Shown here: positions 25,098 through 37,096 of the stretch, piece by piece | Layout of the letters: each line of letters starts with the position of its first letter | Position numbering within the stretch: the first letter of the stretch is position 1 | Source of the DNA: Serratia ficaria | GTDB taxonomy: Bacteria > Pseudomonadota > Gammaproteobacteria > Enterobacterales > Enterobacteriaceae | Assembly: GCF_900187015.1 (NCBI RefSeq) | Contig: NZ_LT906479.1 | Location: 4,092,001-4,156,000 of the forward strand | Direction of reading: 5' to 3' | Length of the DNA stretch: 64,000 nucleotides | Program-made: the position numbers and the translations under genes | The notes under the pieces: generated by a model | What the model saw: only the letters and a program-made list of their open reading frames with translations | The model's database searches: none | Told to the model about the DNA's origin: nothing

Positions 25098-26242
25098 GCT
25101 TTCGCCAGCTCCAACACAGCCTGAGCGGCCTGTTCATCGGCACCGCAACGGATGCTTTGGTGCAAGGTAAGGAAGGTCTGCTTCAGCGTTTCGGTTTGCG
25201 GGCTGTCTTCCAGCAGCGGCATCAGCGCGGCGGCCAGCTTGTCCGGCACGCAGTCGTGCTGCAGCAGTTCGGTGACGATTTCTCGGCCGGCGAGCAGGTT
25301 GGGCAGCGAGACGTAAGGGGTCTTCACCAGCCGCTGCGCCAGCCAGAAGGTAAACGGCTTCATCCGGTAGCCGACGACCATCGGACATTTGGCCAGCATG
25401 CACTCCAGCGCGGCGGTGCCCGACGCCAGCAAGGCTGCGTCGCTGGCCACCATCGCCTCGCGCCCCTGCCCGTTCAGCAGATGCACGGTCAGCTCCGGCG
25501 CCACCTCGGCCTTGATGCGTTCGAACTGCTCGCGCCGCTTGGCGTTGACCAGCGGCACCACCACTTCCAGATCCGGATAGCGGGTGCGCAGCAGCTGCGC
25601 GGTTTTCAGGAAATCGGCGCTCAGCATCTCGACTTCGGCACCGCGGCTGCCGGGCAGCAATGCCAGGCAGCGGGCCTGCGGGTCGATGCCCAGCTCGGCG
25701 CGCGCCGCCAGCCTATCCGGCTGCAGCGGCATGGCGTCCGCCATGGTGTGGCCGATAAACCGACAGGGAACGTTGAAGCGATCGTAAAACGCTTTTTCGA
25801 AAGGGAGAAAAGCCAGCACCAGATCGGTGGCTTTGCCAATTTTGAAAACGCGCTTTTGGCGCCAGGCCCAAACTGACGGGCTGACATAGTGAATGGTGCG
25901 AATGCCGCGCTGCTTTAGGCGGCCTTCCAGCGTGATGTTGAAGTCCGGCGCGTCGATGCCGACAAACACGTCCGGTCGCAATTCGCTGAAGCGCCGGGTC
26001 AGATCCTTGCGGATCTTCAACAGGCGCGGCAAACGTTCCAGCACTTCCACCACGCCCATCACCGCCAGCTCTTCCATTTCGTACCAGGCTTCACACCCTT
26101 CGGCCTGCATCAGCGGGCCGGCGACGCCAACAAAACGCGCGTCGGGAATCTGCGCCTTGAGCGCGCGGATTAAACCGGCGCCGAGAATATCACCGGAGGT
26201 TTCTCCGGCGACCAATCCGATAGTCAATGGGCGATTTGGCAT
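25094..26242 (-). CDS. lpxB: Lipid-A-disaccharide synthase
   Basis: LpxB joins UDP-2,3-diacylglucosamine to lipid X, forming the beta-1,6 disaccharide of lipid A at the inner membrane face. The 382-residue protein equals the E. coli length and belongs to GT19. Recognisable segments are [17 protein letters not shown] at the N-terminus and [18 protein letters not shown] near the end. It starts 3 bases after the lpxA stop and overlaps rnhB downstream. Confidence 0.97.
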   Translation of the reverse strand: MPNRPLTIGLVAGETSGDILGAGLIRALKAQIPDARFVGVAGPLMQAEGCEAWYEMEELAVMGVVEVLERLPRLLKIRKDLTRRFSELRPDVFVGIDAPDFNITLEGRLKQRGIRTIHYVSPSVWAWRQKRVFKIGKATDLVLAFLPFEKAFYDRFNVPCRFIGHTMADAMPLQPDRLAARAELGIDPQARCLALLPGSRGAEVEMLSADFLKTAQLLRTRYPDLEVVVPLVNAKRREQFERIKAEVAPELTVHLLNGQGREAMVASDAALLASGTAALECMLAKCPMVVGYRMKPFTFWLAQRLVKTPYVSLPNLLAGREIVTELLQHDCVPDKLAAALMPLLEDSPQTETLKQTFLTLHQSIRCGADEQAAQAVLELAKA

Positions 26243-26245
26243 AGG

Positions 26246-27034
26246 TCAGCGAATGATACCGCGGGTTGAACGGCCGAAGAAATCGAGGTACTGCTGCACC
26301 ACCGGCTGTTCTTTAGCCAGCGCTTCGATTTCCGCTTTCGCCTCATCCAGCGTTTTTTCGCTGCGATACAGGATTTTGTAGGCATTGCGGATCGCCTGCA
26401 TTTCATCCTTATCGAAGCCGCGGCGCTTCAGGCCAACGGCGTTGACGCCGAACGGCGTCGCGTGGTTGCCCTGCGCGATGACGAAAGGAGGCACGTCCTG
26501 AGCAACCCCGGAGCAACCGCCGACCATCACGTGCGCGCCGATAATGCAGAACTGGTGGATCGCCGTCATGCCGCCGATGATGGCGTGATCGTCCACTTCC
26601 ACATGGCCCGCCAGCGTAGCGTTGTTCGCCAGCACGCAGGCGTTGCCCACCACGCAGTCATGCGCGACGTGCACGTTGACCATCAGCAGGTTGTCATCGC
26701 CCACTTTGGTCAGGCCGGTGCCCTGTGCGGTACCGCGGTGAATGGTGACGCTTTCGCGAATGCGATTGCGATCGCCCACTTCAACGCGCGTCGGCTCGCC
26801 CGCGTACTTCAGATCCTGATTCACTTCACCAATGGAAGCGAACTGGTAGATCTCGTTATCGCGGCCGATTTTGGTAATGCCGTTCACCACTACGTGGGAT
26901 TTCAGTACCGTGCCAGCGCCGATTTCCACCTGGGAGCCGACGTAGCAGAAGGGACCGATATGCGCACCAGCGCCGATAACGGCGCCTTCTTCAACAATCG
27001 CGCTAGGATGGATAAAGGCGGTTTCGTCAATCAC
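26246..27034 (-). CDS. lpxA: UDP-N-acetylglucosamine acyltransferase
   Basis: LpxA is the first enzyme of lipid A synthesis, adding a 3-hydroxyacyl chain from ACP to UDP-GlcNAc. The 262-residue protein has left-handed parallel beta-helix hexapeptide repeats and catalytic His125 ([10 protein letters not shown]) at the E. coli position. A C-terminal helical domain follows. It begins 3 bases after fabZ. Confidence 0.98.
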   Translation of the reverse strand: MIDETAFIHPSAIVEEGAVIGAGAHIGPFCYVGSQVEIGAGTVLKSHVVVNGITKIGRDNEIYQFASIGEVNQDLKYAGEPTRVEVGDRNRIRESVTIHRGTAQGTGLTKVGDDNLLMVNVHVAHDCVVGNACVLANNATLAGHVEVDDHAIIGGMTAIHQFCIIGAHVMVGGCSGVAQDVPPFVIAQGNHATPFGVNAVGLKRRGFDKDEMQAIRNAYKILYRSEKTLDEAKAEIEALAKEQPVVQQYLDFFGRSTRGIIR

Positions 27035-27037
27035 GGA

Positions 27038-27493
27038 TTAAGCCTCCCGGCTGCGGGCACACATCATGGTTGCTTCGCAGACAATTTTACCGTCAACGGT
27101 CGCCACGCCTTTGAAGCGCGTCAGACCACGGCGGGTTTTCTCAAAGGTGACTTCCATGATCATCTGATCACCCGGCACTACCGGACGCTTGAAACGGGCT
27201 TCGTCAATGCCGGCGAAGTAATACAGCTCGCCCGGCTCCAGTTTGCCGACGCTTTTAAACGCCAGGATACCGGTGGCTTGCGCCATGGCTTCCAGAATCA
27301 ATACGCCTGGGAAAATCGGTTTACCAGGGAAATGCCCCTGGAAAAACGGCTCATTCACAGATACGTTCTTCACCGCACGCAGATATTTGTGCTCTTCGAA
27401 GTCGAGCACGCGGTCGACCAGCAAGAACGGATAACGGTGAGGAAGCAGCTCCAAAATTTCTGCAATATCCAGAGTATGAGTGTCAGTAGTCAA
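27038..27493 (-). CDS. fabZ: 3-hydroxyacyl-[ACP] dehydratase FabZ
   Basis: FabZ dehydrates 3-hydroxyacyl-ACP and competes with LpxA/LpxD for the hydroxyacyl pool. The start is TTG at 27493 with an upstream AGGAAGAG, giving 151 residues and the family N-terminus [19 protein letters not shown], the same start codon recalled for E. coli. Catalytic His54 and Glu68 sit in [10 protein letters not shown] and [11 protein letters not shown] longer ATG reading from 27586 would add 31 unrelated residues. The gap to lpxD is 160 bases (27494-27653) with nothing recognisable. Confidence 0.96.
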   Translation of the reverse strand: MTTDTHTLDIAEILELLPHRYPFLLVDRVLDFEEHKYLRAVKNVSVNEPFFQGHFPGKPIFPGVLILEAMAQATGILAFKSVGKLEPGELYYFAGIDEARFKRPVVPGDQMIMEVTFEKTRRGLTRFKGVATVDGKIVCEATMMCARSREA

Positions 27494-27653
27494 AATACTC
27501 TTCCTGTCTCTAAAAACTGATGGCATCAACAACACGGCCTGCGCTGACCCCAAAAGGAGATCATCATGCAGGCCGCAAATTAACAACTCTTTGCGCTTTT
27601 GGTCTCACGACCAACGCGTTTCGTTTTGTACCCAGCGTGGCGGGCGGCAATGA

Positions 27654-28676
27654 TTAGTCTTTTCCGACTTTTCGTTCGACAGCTTTTAAGCGCTTGCTGA
27701 TCTCATCGATATTCATCACCAACGCAGCGGTTTTACGCCAAACCTTGTTGGGTTGTAACGGAATGCCCGAAGAGTATACCCCAGGTTCGGTGATTGGTCG
27801 CATAACCATTCCCATTCCGGTGACAACAACCTTGTCGGCAATCTCCATGTGACCGTTGATCACACTGGCTCCGCCGATCTGGCAGTAGCGGCCGATCTTC
27901 AGGCTGCCCGCCATGATAACACCACCGGCGACGGCAGTATTGTCGCCAATCACGACGTTATGTGCAATCTGGCATTGGTTGTCGATGATAACACCATTCC
28001 CGATCAGGGTGTTATCCAACGCGCCGCGGTCGATGGTGGTGCAGGCGCCGATCTCGACGCGATCGCCGATAATCACCGTGCCCAGCTGTGGGATTTTGAT
28101 CCACTCGCCGCGTTCGTTGGCATAGCCGAAACCGTCCGCGCCGATCACCGTACCGGACTGGATCAGGCAGCGTTGGCCGATCTCGACCTCATGATAAATA
28201 GTGACGTTCGCCCACAGACGCGTACCCGCGCCGATGCGTGCGTGTTTGCCGATAAAGCAGCCCGGGCCGATAACCACGTTATCGCCGAGCACCGCGCCCG
28301 ACTCGATCACCGCATTCGCCCCGACGGCGACATTTTGCCCAAGCCGCGCTTCAGGAGAGATAGCCGCGCTAGGCGCGATATCCTGTGCGGGAGCCGGCGT
28401 GGTGTCCATCAGTTGCGCCATGCGCGCATAGGTCAGGTAAGGGTTTTTAACCACCAGCGCCGCAGAACGGCAGTGTGGTAGATCCGCCTCGGTAAGCACC
28501 ACGGCGCTTGCCTGGCAGGAAGACAGCTGCTCTTGATAGCGGCTGTTTGACAAAAACGTGATTTGGCCAGCCTGTGCCGAATGCATAGAAGCAATGCCGG
28601 TGATGACGAGATCGCCATCACCGTGCAATTGTGCATCCAACTGCTGCGCTAAATCAGCCAGTCGAATTGAAAGCAT
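27654..28676 (-). CDS. lpxD: UDP-3-O-(3-hydroxyacyl)glucosamine N-acyltransferase
   Basis: LpxD adds the second, N-linked hydroxyacyl chain in lipid A synthesis. The 340-residue protein has an N-terminal uridine-binding domain (1-100), a hexapeptide-repeat beta helix with catalytic His239 (QIAHNVVIG), and a C-terminal helix ending [13 protein letters not shown]. Length and residue numbering are as in E. coli. It lies 3 bases after skp. Confidence 0.97.
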   Translation of the reverse strand: MLSIRLADLAQQLDAQLHGDGDLVITGIASMHSAQAGQITFLSNSRYQEQLSSCQASAVVLTEADLPHCRSAALVVKNPYLTYARMAQLMDTTPAPAQDIAPSAAISPEARLGQNVAVGANAVIESGAVLGDNVVIGPGCFIGKHARIGAGTRLWANVTIYHEVEIGQRCLIQSGTVIGADGFGYANERGEWIKIPQLGTVIIGDRVEIGACTTIDRGALDNTLIGNGVIIDNQCQIAHNVVIGDNTAVAGGVIMAGSLKIGRYCQIGGASVINGHMEIADKVVVTGMGMVMRPITEPGVYSSGIPLQPNKVWRKTAALVMNIDEISKRLKAVERKVGKD

Positions 28677-28679
28677 GTT

Positions 28680-29177
28680 TTATTTAACCTGTTTCAGCAC
28701 GTCGGCAGTAATGTCTTTGGAAGAACCGGCGTAGGCAACGGCGTTAGCGTCGATCACTACGTCATAGCCTTCTTTGCTGGCGACAGATTTCACAGCGTCC
28801 TGAATGCGGCTCAGGATTTTGTTGCGCTCTTCCATCTGACGGCGACGGTTGTCCTGCTCGAAAGCCTGCGCTTTCTGAGAGAACTGCTCGCGCTGCGCCA
28901 TCACGTCTTTTTCCAACTTGCTGCGTTCGCTGGCTTTCATGGTAGCGCCATCACGCTGCAGACGCTGCATTTTGGTCTGAAGGCTACGCTCCATGTTCTG
29001 GAGTTCGCCCGCACGGCCTTTAAACTCGTTTTCCAGCTGTTTAGCCACGGTTTCACGTGCTGGCAGCTGTTGGAAAATGCTGGAGACGTTAACGACAGCG
29101 ATGTTATCTGCTGCCTGAACGCCAGCTGAAGCAGCCATTGCTAAACCGAGGCCTGCGGCACACAACCACTTTTTCAC
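28680..29177 (-). CDS. skp: Periplasmic chaperone Skp (OmpH)
   Basis: Skp is a trimeric jellyfish-shaped chaperone that carries unfolded outer-membrane proteins to BamA. The start is GTG at 29177 after GGAG, giving 165 residues. A signal peptide cut at QA-ADN (after residue 22) is followed by a long charged coiled coil (about 40-130) and the C-terminal [11 protein letters not shown]. The GTG start and the neighbours bamA and lpxD match E. coli. An ATG at 29228 would precede the ribosome binding site and is rejected. Confidence 0.95.
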   Translation of the reverse strand: MKKWLCAAGLGLAMAASAGVQAADNIAVVNVSSIFQQLPARETVAKQLENEFKGRAGELQNMERSLQTKMQRLQRDGATMKASERSKLEKDVMAQREQFSQKAQAFEQDNRRRQMEERNKILSRIQDAVKSVASKEGYDVVIDANAVAYAGSSKDITADVLKQVK

Positions 29178-29203
29178 TATAAACTCCTTACCATCACCCA
29201 TTT

Positions 29204-29217
29204 GTGTCATATGACAC
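29204..29217. promoter_or_regulatory. 14-bp palindrome in the bamA-skp gap
   Basis: GTGTCATATGACAC is a perfect palindrome 27 bases upstream of the skp start codon, within the 157-base bamA-skp interval. It could be a protein-binding site or a short mRNA hairpin near the skp ribosome binding site. No regulator is assigned. Confidence 0.25.
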
Positions 29218-29334
29218 TTGAAGTACACAATCTGCCAGACTTATCCCGCCAAACAATGAGAATCGTCTCTCTCTGCAAACGGGCGCCTGGCATTTGCGAT
29301 TCTTAATAACTGCTCTGCCCAGAGGCGAGACCCG

Positions 29335-31761
29335 TTACCAGGTCTTACCAATGTTAAACTGGAACTGTTCGGACTTGTCGCCCTCGTAATCTTTGAGCGG
29401 GTTGGCGTAAGAGAACACCAACGGCCCCAGCGGCGACATCCACTGCAGCGCGATACCGGCGGAAACGCGAATGTTGCTCGCCTTGCTGTAGTCAGGCACG
29501 TCGTACATACGGGTCTGGTCGGTATTCTGCCAGTTGGTGTCCCACACGGTGCCCGCATCCACGAACAGGGAAGTCCGCACCGAGTTGGCGTATTTCTCGC
29601 TGATGAACGGCGTCGGGGTAATCAGCTCCAGGCTGGCGACCGCCATGGCGTTGCCGCCCACCGCGTCGTCGGAATTACAGATGCTCTGACGCGTCGTCGT
29701 GCTGCCGGCATTGTACTGGCAGTTATACGAGTTGGAATTGTAGTACACCGCCTTCGGACCGATGGTGTTGGACTGGAAGCCGCGCACGGTGCTCGAGCCG
29801 CCGGCGTAGAAGTTCTCGTAGAACGGCATTTCCTTGCCGCCCAGACCATCGGCGTAACCCAGACGGCCACGGCCCAACAGCACCCAGGTGCGGTCGTCGT
29901 TGATTGGCACGTACTGCACGCTGTCCAGCGTCACCTTGTAGTATTCGTTGTCCGAGCCTGGAATGGTGACCTTGCCGTTCAACGTGGTGCGGTTGCCCGA
30001 AGTAGGGAAGTAACCGCGGTCCAGGTTGTTGTAGGTCCAACCCAGGTTCAGCGTAAAGTCGTCTGCGGAATAGCTGGCGCGATCGGTGGTGTTCGGATCC
30101 AGACCCATAGAGTCCAGATAACGCCACATGGCGATCTGCGGCTGCATGTTCGACAGGCCGTTATGCACATAGCCCAGACCGGTACGCAACGAGTTGTTTT
30201 CGTTGATCGGGAAGCCCAGTGTGCCGTCGATACCGTAACTCTTGTTGGTATAGTCGGACAGGTCCGCGTCATCCGCTTTAAAGTCGTTGTAGAAGATACG
30301 GCCGCCCAGGCTCACACCGTCAACGGTGAAGTACGGGTTGGTGACCGACAATTCGGTATAGGTCTGGTAGTCGTTCTTGGTGCCGCTGATGCCGACAGAG
30401 TAGCCGGTACCCAGCCAGTTGTCCTGCTGCACGCCCGCCTGGAAGCTGACGCCGCTCTCGGTGCCGTAACCGACGCCGAAGTTGAAGGTACCGGTGTTGC
30501 GCTCCTTCACCTTGTAGGTGACGTCAACCTGATCGGCGGTGCCCGGCACGCGCTGGGTTTCGACATCGACCGTTTCGAAGTAACCCAAACGGTTCAGACG
30601 CTCTTTACCCTGCTCGACCTGGGCGTTGCCCAGCCAGGCGCCTTCCATCTGGCGCATTTCGCGGCGCAGTACGGAATCTTTGCTGGTGTCGTTGCCTTCG
30701 AACTTGATGCGGCGCACGTAGAAACGGTTGCCCGCATCGACGTTGACGTGCAGCTTGACGGTTTTATCCGCGTCGTTGATTTCAGGCTGGGTGCCGACAC
30801 GCGGGTAGGCGTAACCATAACGGCCCAACATCGTCTTGATGTTGTCTTCCATTTTGGTCACTTTGCTGCCGTTGTACAGTTCGCCCGGCTCGATCTTGGT
30901 CAACTGGGCGACCTCCGCCGAGTGGCCCGCCAGATTGCCGTTCACCACCACGTCGGAAAGCTTGTACTGCTCGCCTTCGGTAATGTTGATGGTGATGTAG
31001 ATGCCTTTTTTATCCGGCGTCAGGCTGACCTGGGTAGAATCGATATTGAAGCGCGCGTAACCGCGATCCAGATAGAAGCTGCGCAGGGTTTCGAGATCGC
31101 CCGCCAGTTTCTGTTTCTGATATTTGCGATCGCCGACCAGGTTCCACCACGGCACTTCGTCACGCAGCTGGAAGCGCGAGATCAGTTCGTCGTTGGTGAA
31201 GGCATGGTTGCCGACGATGTTGATTTGCTGAATCTTGGCGGAGACCCCTTCCGTGAACACCAGTTTCAGGTCGACACGGTTGCGCGGCAGCGGCGTCACT
31301 ACGGCTTTCACCGAGGCGCTGTATTTGCCGACGCTGTAGTAGAAGTCTTCCAACCCTTTTTCGATGCTGGAAATGGTGGTGCGGTCGAGCGCCTCGCCAA
31401 CCCGGACGCCGGAGGCTTCCAGGTTCTGCTTGAGCATGTCATCCTTCACCGACTTGTTGCCGGAGAAAGTGATGCTGGCGATGGTGGGACGTTCCTTAAC
31501 CTGAACAATCAGCGTATTACCATCGCGCAGCACGCGAACGTCCTCGAAGTTGCCGGTGGCAAACAAGGCACGGATGGTATTACTGATATCATCGTCAGTG
31601 ACGGTATCGCCTACGCGAACCGGCATGTTGAGTAACGCCGCACCGACGGCGACCCGCTGCAGGCCTTCGAAATGAATGTCTTTCACTACGAACCCGTCTG
31701 CACCGTATACGGTGGCGCTGCCAAACAGCAGCGACGCTATGAGCAACTTTTTCATCGCCAT
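29335..31761 (-). CDS. bamA: Outer-membrane protein assembly factor BamA
   Basis: BamA is the essential barrel insertase of the BAM complex. The 808-residue protein has a signal peptide ([20 protein letters not shown]), five POTRA domains (about 21-420) and a 16-strand barrel. The VRGF loop motif (STVRGFQSN) and the C-terminal aromatic signature ending in FNIGKTW are both present. It lies between rseP (35-base gap) and skp. In E. coli sigma-E promoters drive this segment; I did not identify a convincing one here. Confidence 0.98.
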   Translation of the reverse strand: MAMKKLLIASLLFGSATVYGADGFVVKDIHFEGLQRVAVGAALLNMPVRVGDTVTDDDISNTIRALFATGNFEDVRVLRDGNTLIVQVKERPTIASITFSGNKSVKDDMLKQNLEASGVRVGEALDRTTISSIEKGLEDFYYSVGKYSASVKAVVTPLPRNRVDLKLVFTEGVSAKIQQINIVGNHAFTNDELISRFQLRDEVPWWNLVGDRKYQKQKLAGDLETLRSFYLDRGYARFNIDSTQVSLTPDKKGIYITINITEGEQYKLSDVVVNGNLAGHSAEVAQLTKIEPGELYNGSKVTKMEDNIKTMLGRYGYAYPRVGTQPEINDADKTVKLHVNVDAGNRFYVRRIKFEGNDTSKDSVLRREMRQMEGAWLGNAQVEQGKERLNRLGYFETVDVETQRVPGTADQVDVTYKVKERNTGTFNFGVGYGTESGVSFQAGVQQDNWLGTGYSVGISGTKNDYQTYTELSVTNPYFTVDGVSLGGRIFYNDFKADDADLSDYTNKSYGIDGTLGFPINENNSLRTGLGYVHNGLSNMQPQIAMWRYLDSMGLDPNTTDRASYSADDFTLNLGWTYNNLDRGYFPTSGNRTTLNGKVTIPGSDNEYYKVTLDSVQYVPINDDRTWVLLGRGRLGYADGLGGKEMPFYENFYAGGSSTVRGFQSNTIGPKAVYYNSNSYNCQYNAGSTTTRQSICNSDDAVGGNAMAVASLELITPTPFISEKYANSVRTSLFVDAGTVWDTNWQNTDQTRMYDVPDYSKASNIRVSAGIALQWMSPLGPLVFSYANPLKDYEGDKSEQFQFNIGKTW

Positions 31762-31796
31762 CGTTGTTATGCGTTCTTCCTAACCTATCCCCGCCC

Positions 31797-33152
31797 CTAA
31801 AGGCGAGAAAAATCATTGAAAAGTGCAAGACCCATCAGCAGTACCAGCACGATCGAACCTATGCGGTAGCTGTAGTCCTGTACTCGCTCGGAAACCGGCC
31901 CACCCTTCAGCTTTTCTATCGCCAGGAAGAGGAGATGCCCACCATCTAACACCGGTAATGGGAACAGGTTGATGATCCCCAGGTTGACGCTAATCAACGC
32001 CAGGAACATCAGATAATACACGAACCCGACCCCGGCTGACGCCCCTGCTCCCTGTGCAATCGAAATCGGGCCACTCAGGTTGTTCAGCTTTACATCACCG
32101 GTTATTAATTTACCCAGCATGCTGACCGTCAGCCGCATCAGCTGCCAGGTCTTGTCTCCGGCCTGATACAGCGCCGGGAACGGTCCATACTGACGAATCG
32201 TCTTATACTCGTCCGGCAGCGGCAGCACTTTCGGAATGATGCCCGCAAACCCCACCGATTTGTCTTTTCCCACCGGCTTTGTATCCGGTATCAGCGTCAA
32301 AGACAAGGGGGCGCCGTTTCTTTCGATCTCCAAAGCCAGCGGCTGACCCGGGCCGTCGTGAATACGCTTGACCAGCGTTTGCCAACGACCCAGCAGTTGA
32401 CCATCGACTTTAACGATCCTGTCCCCCGCTTGCAAACCCGCCTTTTGCGCCGCCGAATTCGGCTGCACTTCGGCCAGCACTGATTCTATCTGCGGACCGC
32501 GCGGAATAATACCCAGCGCGACCACGGGATCCTGTTTGTCCGGCTCAAAGTTCCACTGGCGTAAATCCAGGGTTTTGGTCACCTGCTGCGAAGAGCCGAA
32601 CGGCGCAACGCCCACTTCGGTTTGCGCGTCGCCAATCTTCGCCACCAGCGCCAGACGAACTGATTCCCAATCAGGCGTTTCGATACCGTCAACCGACTTT
32701 AGTTCCATTCCCGGCGAAATTTCGGCCTGTGCGGCGATGGACTGCGGCGAGATTTCACCGATGACCGGACGGAAGCTGGGAACGCCGATGATGAACACCA
32801 GCCAGTACGCAAGGATAGCAAACAGGAAGTTGGCGATGGGGCCGGCGCTGACGATCGCCGCGCGCTGCCAGACGCTTTTGTTGTTGAAGGCCTGATGACG
32901 GAATTCCGGCGCGACGGCGTCGACCCGCTCATCCAGCATCTTCACGTAGCCGCCCAGCGGGATGAGCGCGATGACGTACTCGGTGCCCTGGCGGTCGGTG
33001 CGGCGCCACAGGGCGCGGCCGAAGCCGATAGAAAAACGTTCAACGCGCACGCCGCAGCGGCGAGCGACCCAAAAGTGCCCGAACTCGTGCACGGTGATTA
33101 ACACACCGAGCGCCACCAAAAACGCCACCAGGTTCCAGAGCACGCTGAACAT
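31797..33152 (-). CDS. rseP: Site-2 regulated intramembrane protease RseP
   Basis: RseP cuts RseA inside the membrane after DegS to release sigma-E and also clears signal peptides. The 451-residue protein has the zinc motif HEFGH (His22, Glu23, His26) in the first helix and two PDZ domains (about 115-300). The second metal-site motif [13 protein letters not shown] sits near residue 400. The start chosen is ATG at 33152, which places the motif at E. coli numbering; an ATG 21 bases upstream (33173) is possible but its codons include the GGGA ribosome binding site. Confidence 0.96.
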   Translation of the reverse strand: MFSVLWNLVAFLVALGVLITVHEFGHFWVARRCGVRVERFSIGFGRALWRRTDRQGTEYVIALIPLGGYVKMLDERVDAVAPEFRHQAFNNKSVWQRAAIVSAGPIANFLFAILAYWLVFIIGVPSFRPVIGEISPQSIAAQAEISPGMELKSVDGIETPDWESVRLALVAKIGDAQTEVGVAPFGSSQQVTKTLDLRQWNFEPDKQDPVVALGIIPRGPQIESVLAEVQPNSAAQKAGLQAGDRIVKVDGQLLGRWQTLVKRIHDGPGQPLALEIERNGAPLSLTLIPDTKPVGKDKSVGFAGIIPKVLPLPDEYKTIRQYGPFPALYQAGDKTWQLMRLTVSMLGKLITGDVKLNNLSGPISIAQGAGASAGVGFVYYLMFLALISVNLGIINLFPLPVLDGGHLLFLAIEKLKGGPVSERVQDYSYRIGSIVLVLLMGLALFNDFSRL

Positions 33153-33180
33153 TATCCCTTCACTCCCCGCCATTGACGGA

Positions 33181-34029
33181 TTAAAACACTAACAGCATCA
33201 GGCAGGCAAATACCGGAACTGCCGCGGTCAGGCTGTCGATACGATCCAGTATGCCGCCATGACCCGGTATCAGATGACCGCTGTCCTTGATGCCCGCTTC
33301 GCGTTTGAACATGCTCTCGGTCAGATCGCCCAGCACCGAAGCCAGCGCGGCGATCACCGAACAGGCCAACAGGGTGGCCGGCACCACGTTCAGCGGTGCG
33401 TAGCGGCCGAACAGCCAGGAGATCACCGCCGACGTCACCAGCCCGCCAATCAGCCCTTCCCAGGTCTTGCCCGGCGAGACCTTCGGCGCCAGCTTATGCT
33501 TGCCGAACAGTTTGCCGAACATGTAGGCGCCGGAATCCGCGCCCCACACCAGCAGCATCACGTACAGCAGCCACCAGGCGCCGGTAAAATGATTTTCTTC
33601 GTAGCCGAACTGGCGCAGCGCCAACATGCCCCAGAAGAACGGCACTATGGTCAGCAGGCCGAACAGCAGGCGCAGCGGGCGCGAATTACGCCAGATGGCC
33701 GCCGAACCGGGATAAAACAGCACCAGCAGCAGCGCGGCCAGCCACCAGGCCAGCGACAGCCACAGCGGGCCGCCTACCTGAGGCAGATCGACGGAATGAT
33801 GGTAGGCGGGGACGCTGAGCATCATCAGCGCCAGCAGAAAACCGCACAGTATCGCCAACCAGATGCGCTGCGGGCGGGAGGTAAAACCGGCCAGTTGGCC
33901 CCACTCCCAGGCAGCTAACATGCACACCACGAGCGTTACCAGGGCAAAAGCCACCGGCGGCAGCAAAAACAGCGCTGCGATAACGATCGGAATTAAAATC
34001 AGAGCAGTTATGAGGCGATACTTCAGCAA
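33181..34029 (-). CDS. cdsA: Phosphatidate cytidylyltransferase
   Basis: CdsA makes CDP-diacylglycerol from phosphatidic acid and CTP, the branch point of phospholipid synthesis. The 282-residue inner-membrane protein has about eight hydrophobic helices. The C-terminal family signature ([20 protein letters not shown] then GILDRIDSL) with its metal-binding aspartates is complete. It lies 9 bases after uppS and 28 bases before rseP. Confidence 0.97.
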   Translation of the reverse strand: MLKYRLITALILIPIVIAALFLLPPVAFALVTLVVCMLAAWEWGQLAGFTSRPQRIWLAILCGFLLALMMLSVPAYHHSVDLPQVGGPLWLSLAWWLAALLLVLFYPGSAAIWRNSRPLRLLFGLLTIVPFFWGMLALRQFGYEENHFTGAWWLLYVMLLVWGADSGAYMFGKLFGKHKLAPKVSPGKTWEGLIGGLVTSAVISWLFGRYAPLNVVPATLLACSVIAALASVLGDLTESMFKREAGIKDSGHLIPGHGGILDRIDSLTAAVPVFACLMLLVF

Positions 34030-34038
34030 AAGTTCCCC

Positions 34039-34797
34039 CTAGGACGCATTGGCGCCGATAGGTGTTGTTCCCCCGAAGCGACGCTCACGTTGTGCAAATG
34101 CATTCAGCGCACCTTCAAAGACAAGTTCATCAAAATCAGGCCAGAGTACATCAGTGAAGTAAAGTTCGGCATAGGCAATTTGCCACAGCAGGAAGTTACT
34201 GATGCGGTGTTCGCCGCCGGTGCGAATAACCAGGTCCACCGGCGCTAAATCGCTCATGCAAACCCGCTCGCTCAATAACTCTTCGCTGATCTGGTCCGGA
34301 CGCAGCACGCCGTCCTGCACCTGCTCAGCCAGTTCCCTTACTCCCTGAATGATATCCCAACGGCCACCGTAGTTGGCGGCGATGTTGAGCGTCAGGCCAT
34401 CGTTATTTTCCGTCAGCTGCTCCGAGCGATGGATGCGCTCTTGCAAACGCGCGCTGAAACGGCTGATATCACCGATCACGCGCAGCCTGACGTTATGTTT
34501 ATGCAGGCTTTTTACTTCGCTATCCAGGGCGCGGACAAAAAGCTCCATCAACGCGGAGACTTCCTGTACCGGGCGGTTCCAGTTTTCGCTGCTGAAGGCA
34601 TAAAGCGTGAGTGCATCCAAATGGTTGCTGGCGGCAAAGCTGACCGCGCGGCGCACCGATTTCACCCCTGCTTTATGACCGAAGACACGTAACTTGCCCT
34701 GACGTTTGGCCCAGCGTCCGTTGCCGTCCATGATGATGGCGACGTGGCGTGGCCCAGAAAGGGATGGATTAGCCTCTTGTTGATTTGCGGACGACAT
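34039..34797 (-). CDS. uppS: Undecaprenyl diphosphate synthase
   Basis: UppS (IspU) condenses eight isopentenyl units onto farnesyl diphosphate to make the C55 carrier for peptidoglycan, LPS O-antigen and other glycans. The 252-residue cis-prenyltransferase has catalytic Asp24 in [14 protein letters not shown] and the C-terminal [15 protein letters not shown] motif. GAGGAA lies 12 bases before the ATG, a long spacing. A terminator separates it from dxr, so a promoter probably lies at about 34798-34861. Confidence 0.96.
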   Translation of the reverse strand: MSSANQQEANPSLSGPRHVAIIMDGNGRWAKRQGKLRVFGHKAGVKSVRRAVSFAASNHLDALTLYAFSSENWNRPVQEVSALMELFVRALDSEVKSLHKHNVRLRVIGDISRFSARLQERIHRSEQLTENNDGLTLNIAANYGGRWDIIQGVRELAEQVQDGVLRPDQISEELLSERVCMSDLAPVDLVIRTGGEHRISNFLLWQIAYAELYFTDVLWPDFDELVFEGALNAFAQRERRFGGTTPIGANAS

Positions 34798-34861
34798 AAC
34801 TCGTACTTATTTCCTCAATAGAAATATAACTGCCTTTCCGGAACATCAGGCCCTTACGCGC

Positions 34862-34889
34862 AAAAAAAGCCGTGTGCCCGACACGGCTT
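34862..34889 (-). terminator. Rho-independent terminator between dxr and uppS
   Basis: On the minus strand the 9-bp stem AAGCCGTGT-CGGGC-ACACGGCTT is followed by a T-run. It splits the block into dxr and uppS-onward transcription units. The remaining gap 34890-35076 shows nothing I can assign. Confidence 0.9.
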
Positions 34890-35076
34890 TGCAGTCTGCC
34901 CCAGCGATAGCCGGCCAACGCCGGCTCGCCATCGGCATTCAGGATGCCAATCAGGCCATTATTCAACGGTATAACCGCTGACAAGTGGCGCAGACTATAC
35001 CACCTCAGCAGGGCATGAACAAACGGCCCCACTGCGGCACGCGCGAATTACGAACAAAATCGGATAATAACCGTTA

Positions 35077-36273
35077 TCAACCGCGCAGCGAGCTGACAGC
35101 CTCGTTGGCCGCCGCGCGCGCCTGACGATCTATTTCTAAGACCGCATCGATGCAGGACGGTTCCTGCAGCGACAGACGCTCCACCACCCGGCGGTTGACG
35201 TCGGCGATGTCGGTGAAGCGAATCTGCGCCTGCAGGAACGCCGCCACCGCCACTTCGTTGGCCGCGTTGAGCGCGGTGGTCGCCGCCTGGCCTGCGTCAA
35301 AGGCTTCTATCGCCAGATACAGGCAGGGGTAACGCTCGCGTTCCGGCTCGGCAAAGGTCAACGACCCGATGCGGCAGAAATCCAGCGCGGCCACGCCGGA
35401 ACTGACCCGCTGCGGGTAAGCCATGGCGTGGGCGATCGGCGTGCGCATGTCCGGCGTGCCCAGTTGGGCCAGCACGCTGCCGTCGGCATAGCGCACCATC
35501 GAGTGGATCACCGACTGCGGATGCAGGATCACTTCCATTTGTTCGGCCGAGGCGTTAAACAGCCAGCGGGCCTCAATATATTCCAGACCTTTGTTCATCA
35601 TGGTGGCCGAGTCCACCGAGATCTTGCGGCCCATCGACCAGTTAGGGTGGGCGCAGGCCTGATCCGGCGTCATCGCGGCGAACTGTTCCAGCGGCGTGGT
35701 GCGGAACGGGCCGCCGGAACCGGTAAGCACGATGCGCGAAACACCATGATCGTCCAGTGAAGAGTATCCCAACTGACGCTGAATGCTCTCAGGCAAACTC
35801 TGAAAAATCGCGTTATGCTCGCTATCCAGCGGCAGCAACTGCGCCTGGCTCTTTTGCACCGCGTCCATAAACAGGCGCCCGCAGGTCACCAGCGACTCTT
35901 TGTTCGCCAGCAGCACCTGCTTGCCGGCGCGGATCGCCGCCAGCGTCGGCAGCAGGCCGGCGGCGCCGACGATCGCCGCCGTCACCTGGTCGACGTCGCT
36001 CAGCGCGGCCAGCTCGCAGGCAGCTTGTTCACCCGCCATGACTTCGGTGGCGACGCCGTTTTCCGCCAGGATAGCGCGCAGCTCGCGCGCCGCGTTTTCA
36101 TCCGCCATCGCCGCATAGGCCGGGCGGAACTCCATGCACTGCTGCGCCATCACCGCCACGTTGCGGCCGGCAACCAGCGCTTTAATCGCGAAACGCGCGG
36201 GATTTTCCCTGACCACGGCCAGGGTGCTGGTCCCTACCGAGCCGGTCGAGCCTAGAATAGTCAGTTGCTTCAT
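35077..36273 (-). CDS. dxr: 1-deoxy-D-xylulose-5-phosphate reductoisomerase
   Basis: Dxr (IspC) is the committed step of the MEP isoprenoid pathway and the fosmidomycin target. The 398-residue protein equals E. coli. NADPH-binding GSTGSVG is at 8-14, and metal ligands Asp150 and Glu152 sit in [12 protein letters not shown]. The catalytic flap and C-terminal helical domain follow. It supplies isoprenoid units to UppS downstream. The 156-base gap to frr contains the frr terminator. Confidence 0.98.
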   Translation of the reverse strand: MKQLTILGSTGSVGTSTLAVVRENPARFAIKALVAGRNVAVMAQQCMEFRPAYAAMADENAARELRAILAENGVATEVMAGEQAACELAALSDVDQVTAAIVGAAGLLPTLAAIRAGKQVLLANKESLVTCGRLFMDAVQKSQAQLLPLDSEHNAIFQSLPESIQRQLGYSSLDDHGVSRIVLTGSGGPFRTTPLEQFAAMTPDQACAHPNWSMGRKISVDSATMMNKGLEYIEARWLFNASAEQMEVILHPQSVIHSMVRYADGSVLAQLGTPDMRTPIAHAMAYPQRVSSGVAALDFCRIGSLTFAEPERERYPCLYLAIEAFDAGQAATTALNAANEVAVAAFLQAQIRFTDIADVNRRVVERLSLQEPSCIDAVLEIDRQARAAANEAVSSLRG

Positions 36274-36380
36274 GAGTTCACTCTGAATAACTGTCTGATG
36301 AGATCGAAGGGGATCCAGTGTCTAACCTTGGACACCGCTTGTCCATGATCTTTCAGTACGTTGAAACGGGATCTGCGCCA

Positions 36381-36410
36381 CAAAAAACAAAGCGCCGCCC
36401 AGGCGACGCT
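36381..36410 (-). terminator. Rho-independent terminator after frr
   Basis: On the minus strand an 8-bp stem AGCGTCGC-CTGG-GCGGCGCT (one G-T pair) is followed by TTGTTTTTT. It lies shortly after the frr stop. Confidence 0.85.
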
Positions 36411-36429
36411 TTTTTATGCGCGATGCTGA

Positions 36430-36987
36430 TTAGAAGTCCATCAGCTCTTTTTCTTTGTCCGCCAGCGCGGCATCAAGCAGCTTGATGTAGGCGTCGGTCA
36501 TTTTCTGAATATCGTCCTGAGAACGACGATCTTCGTCTTCGCTGATTTCTTTGTCTTTCAGCAGCGCTTTCACCTTGTCGTTGGCGTCGCGGCGCACGTT
36601 ACGCACGGCTACGCGGCCCTGCTCGGCTTCGCCGCGCACCACTTTGATCAGATCCTTGCGGCGCTCTTCGGTCAGCGGAGGAAGCGGAACGCGGATCACG
36701 CTGCCGGCGGAGCTCGGGTTCAGACCGAGATCGGAAGACATGATGGCCTTCTCAACCGCCGACCCCAACGAGCGGTCAAACAGGTTGATCGCCAGGGTGC
36801 GGGAATCTTCAACGGTCACGTTGGCCAGCTGGCGCAGCGGGGTAGCGGCGCCGTAATATTCCACCATGATGCCGTCCAGAATGCTTGGGGAAGCACGGCC
36901 GGTACGAACTTTGCTGATTTGGTTTTTGAATGCTTCGACGCTTTTTTCCATGCGTGCATCGGCATCTTTTCTGATTTCATTAATCAC
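36430..36987 (-). CDS. frr: Ribosome-recycling factor
   Basis: RRF with EF-G splits the post-termination ribosome. The 185-residue protein starts at GTG 36987 ([20 protein letters not shown]), which gives the E. coli length. AGGG lies 10 bases upstream, and an ATG at 37080 would add 31 unrelated residues. The three-helix bundle segments [15 protein letters not shown] and [20 protein letters not shown] are well conserved. The neighbour order tsf-pyrH-frr is the usual one. Confidence 0.97.
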   Translation of the reverse strand: MINEIRKDADARMEKSVEAFKNQISKVRTGRASPSILDGIMVEYYGAATPLRQLANVTVEDSRTLAINLFDRSLGSAVEKAIMSSDLGLNPSSAGSVIRVPLPPLTEERRKDLIKVVRGEAEQGRVAVRNVRRDANDKVKALLKDKEISEDEDRRSQDDIQKMTDAYIKLLDAALADKEKELMDF

Positions 36988-37096
36988 GTTGCGAACCCTT
37001 GGAAGCTGGTTACTTGGCAGGCGATACCTCAAGTATAGCCCGTGAATTGTACTCGGAGAGCGCACGGCGCCAGGCGTCATCCGCTCCGCTAAATCC

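Noticed and set aside
34769..35032. Open reading frame of 87 codons between dxr and uppS, same strand
   Set aside because: It runs through the terminator hairpin at 34862-34889, overlaps the uppS start, and has no recognisable family.
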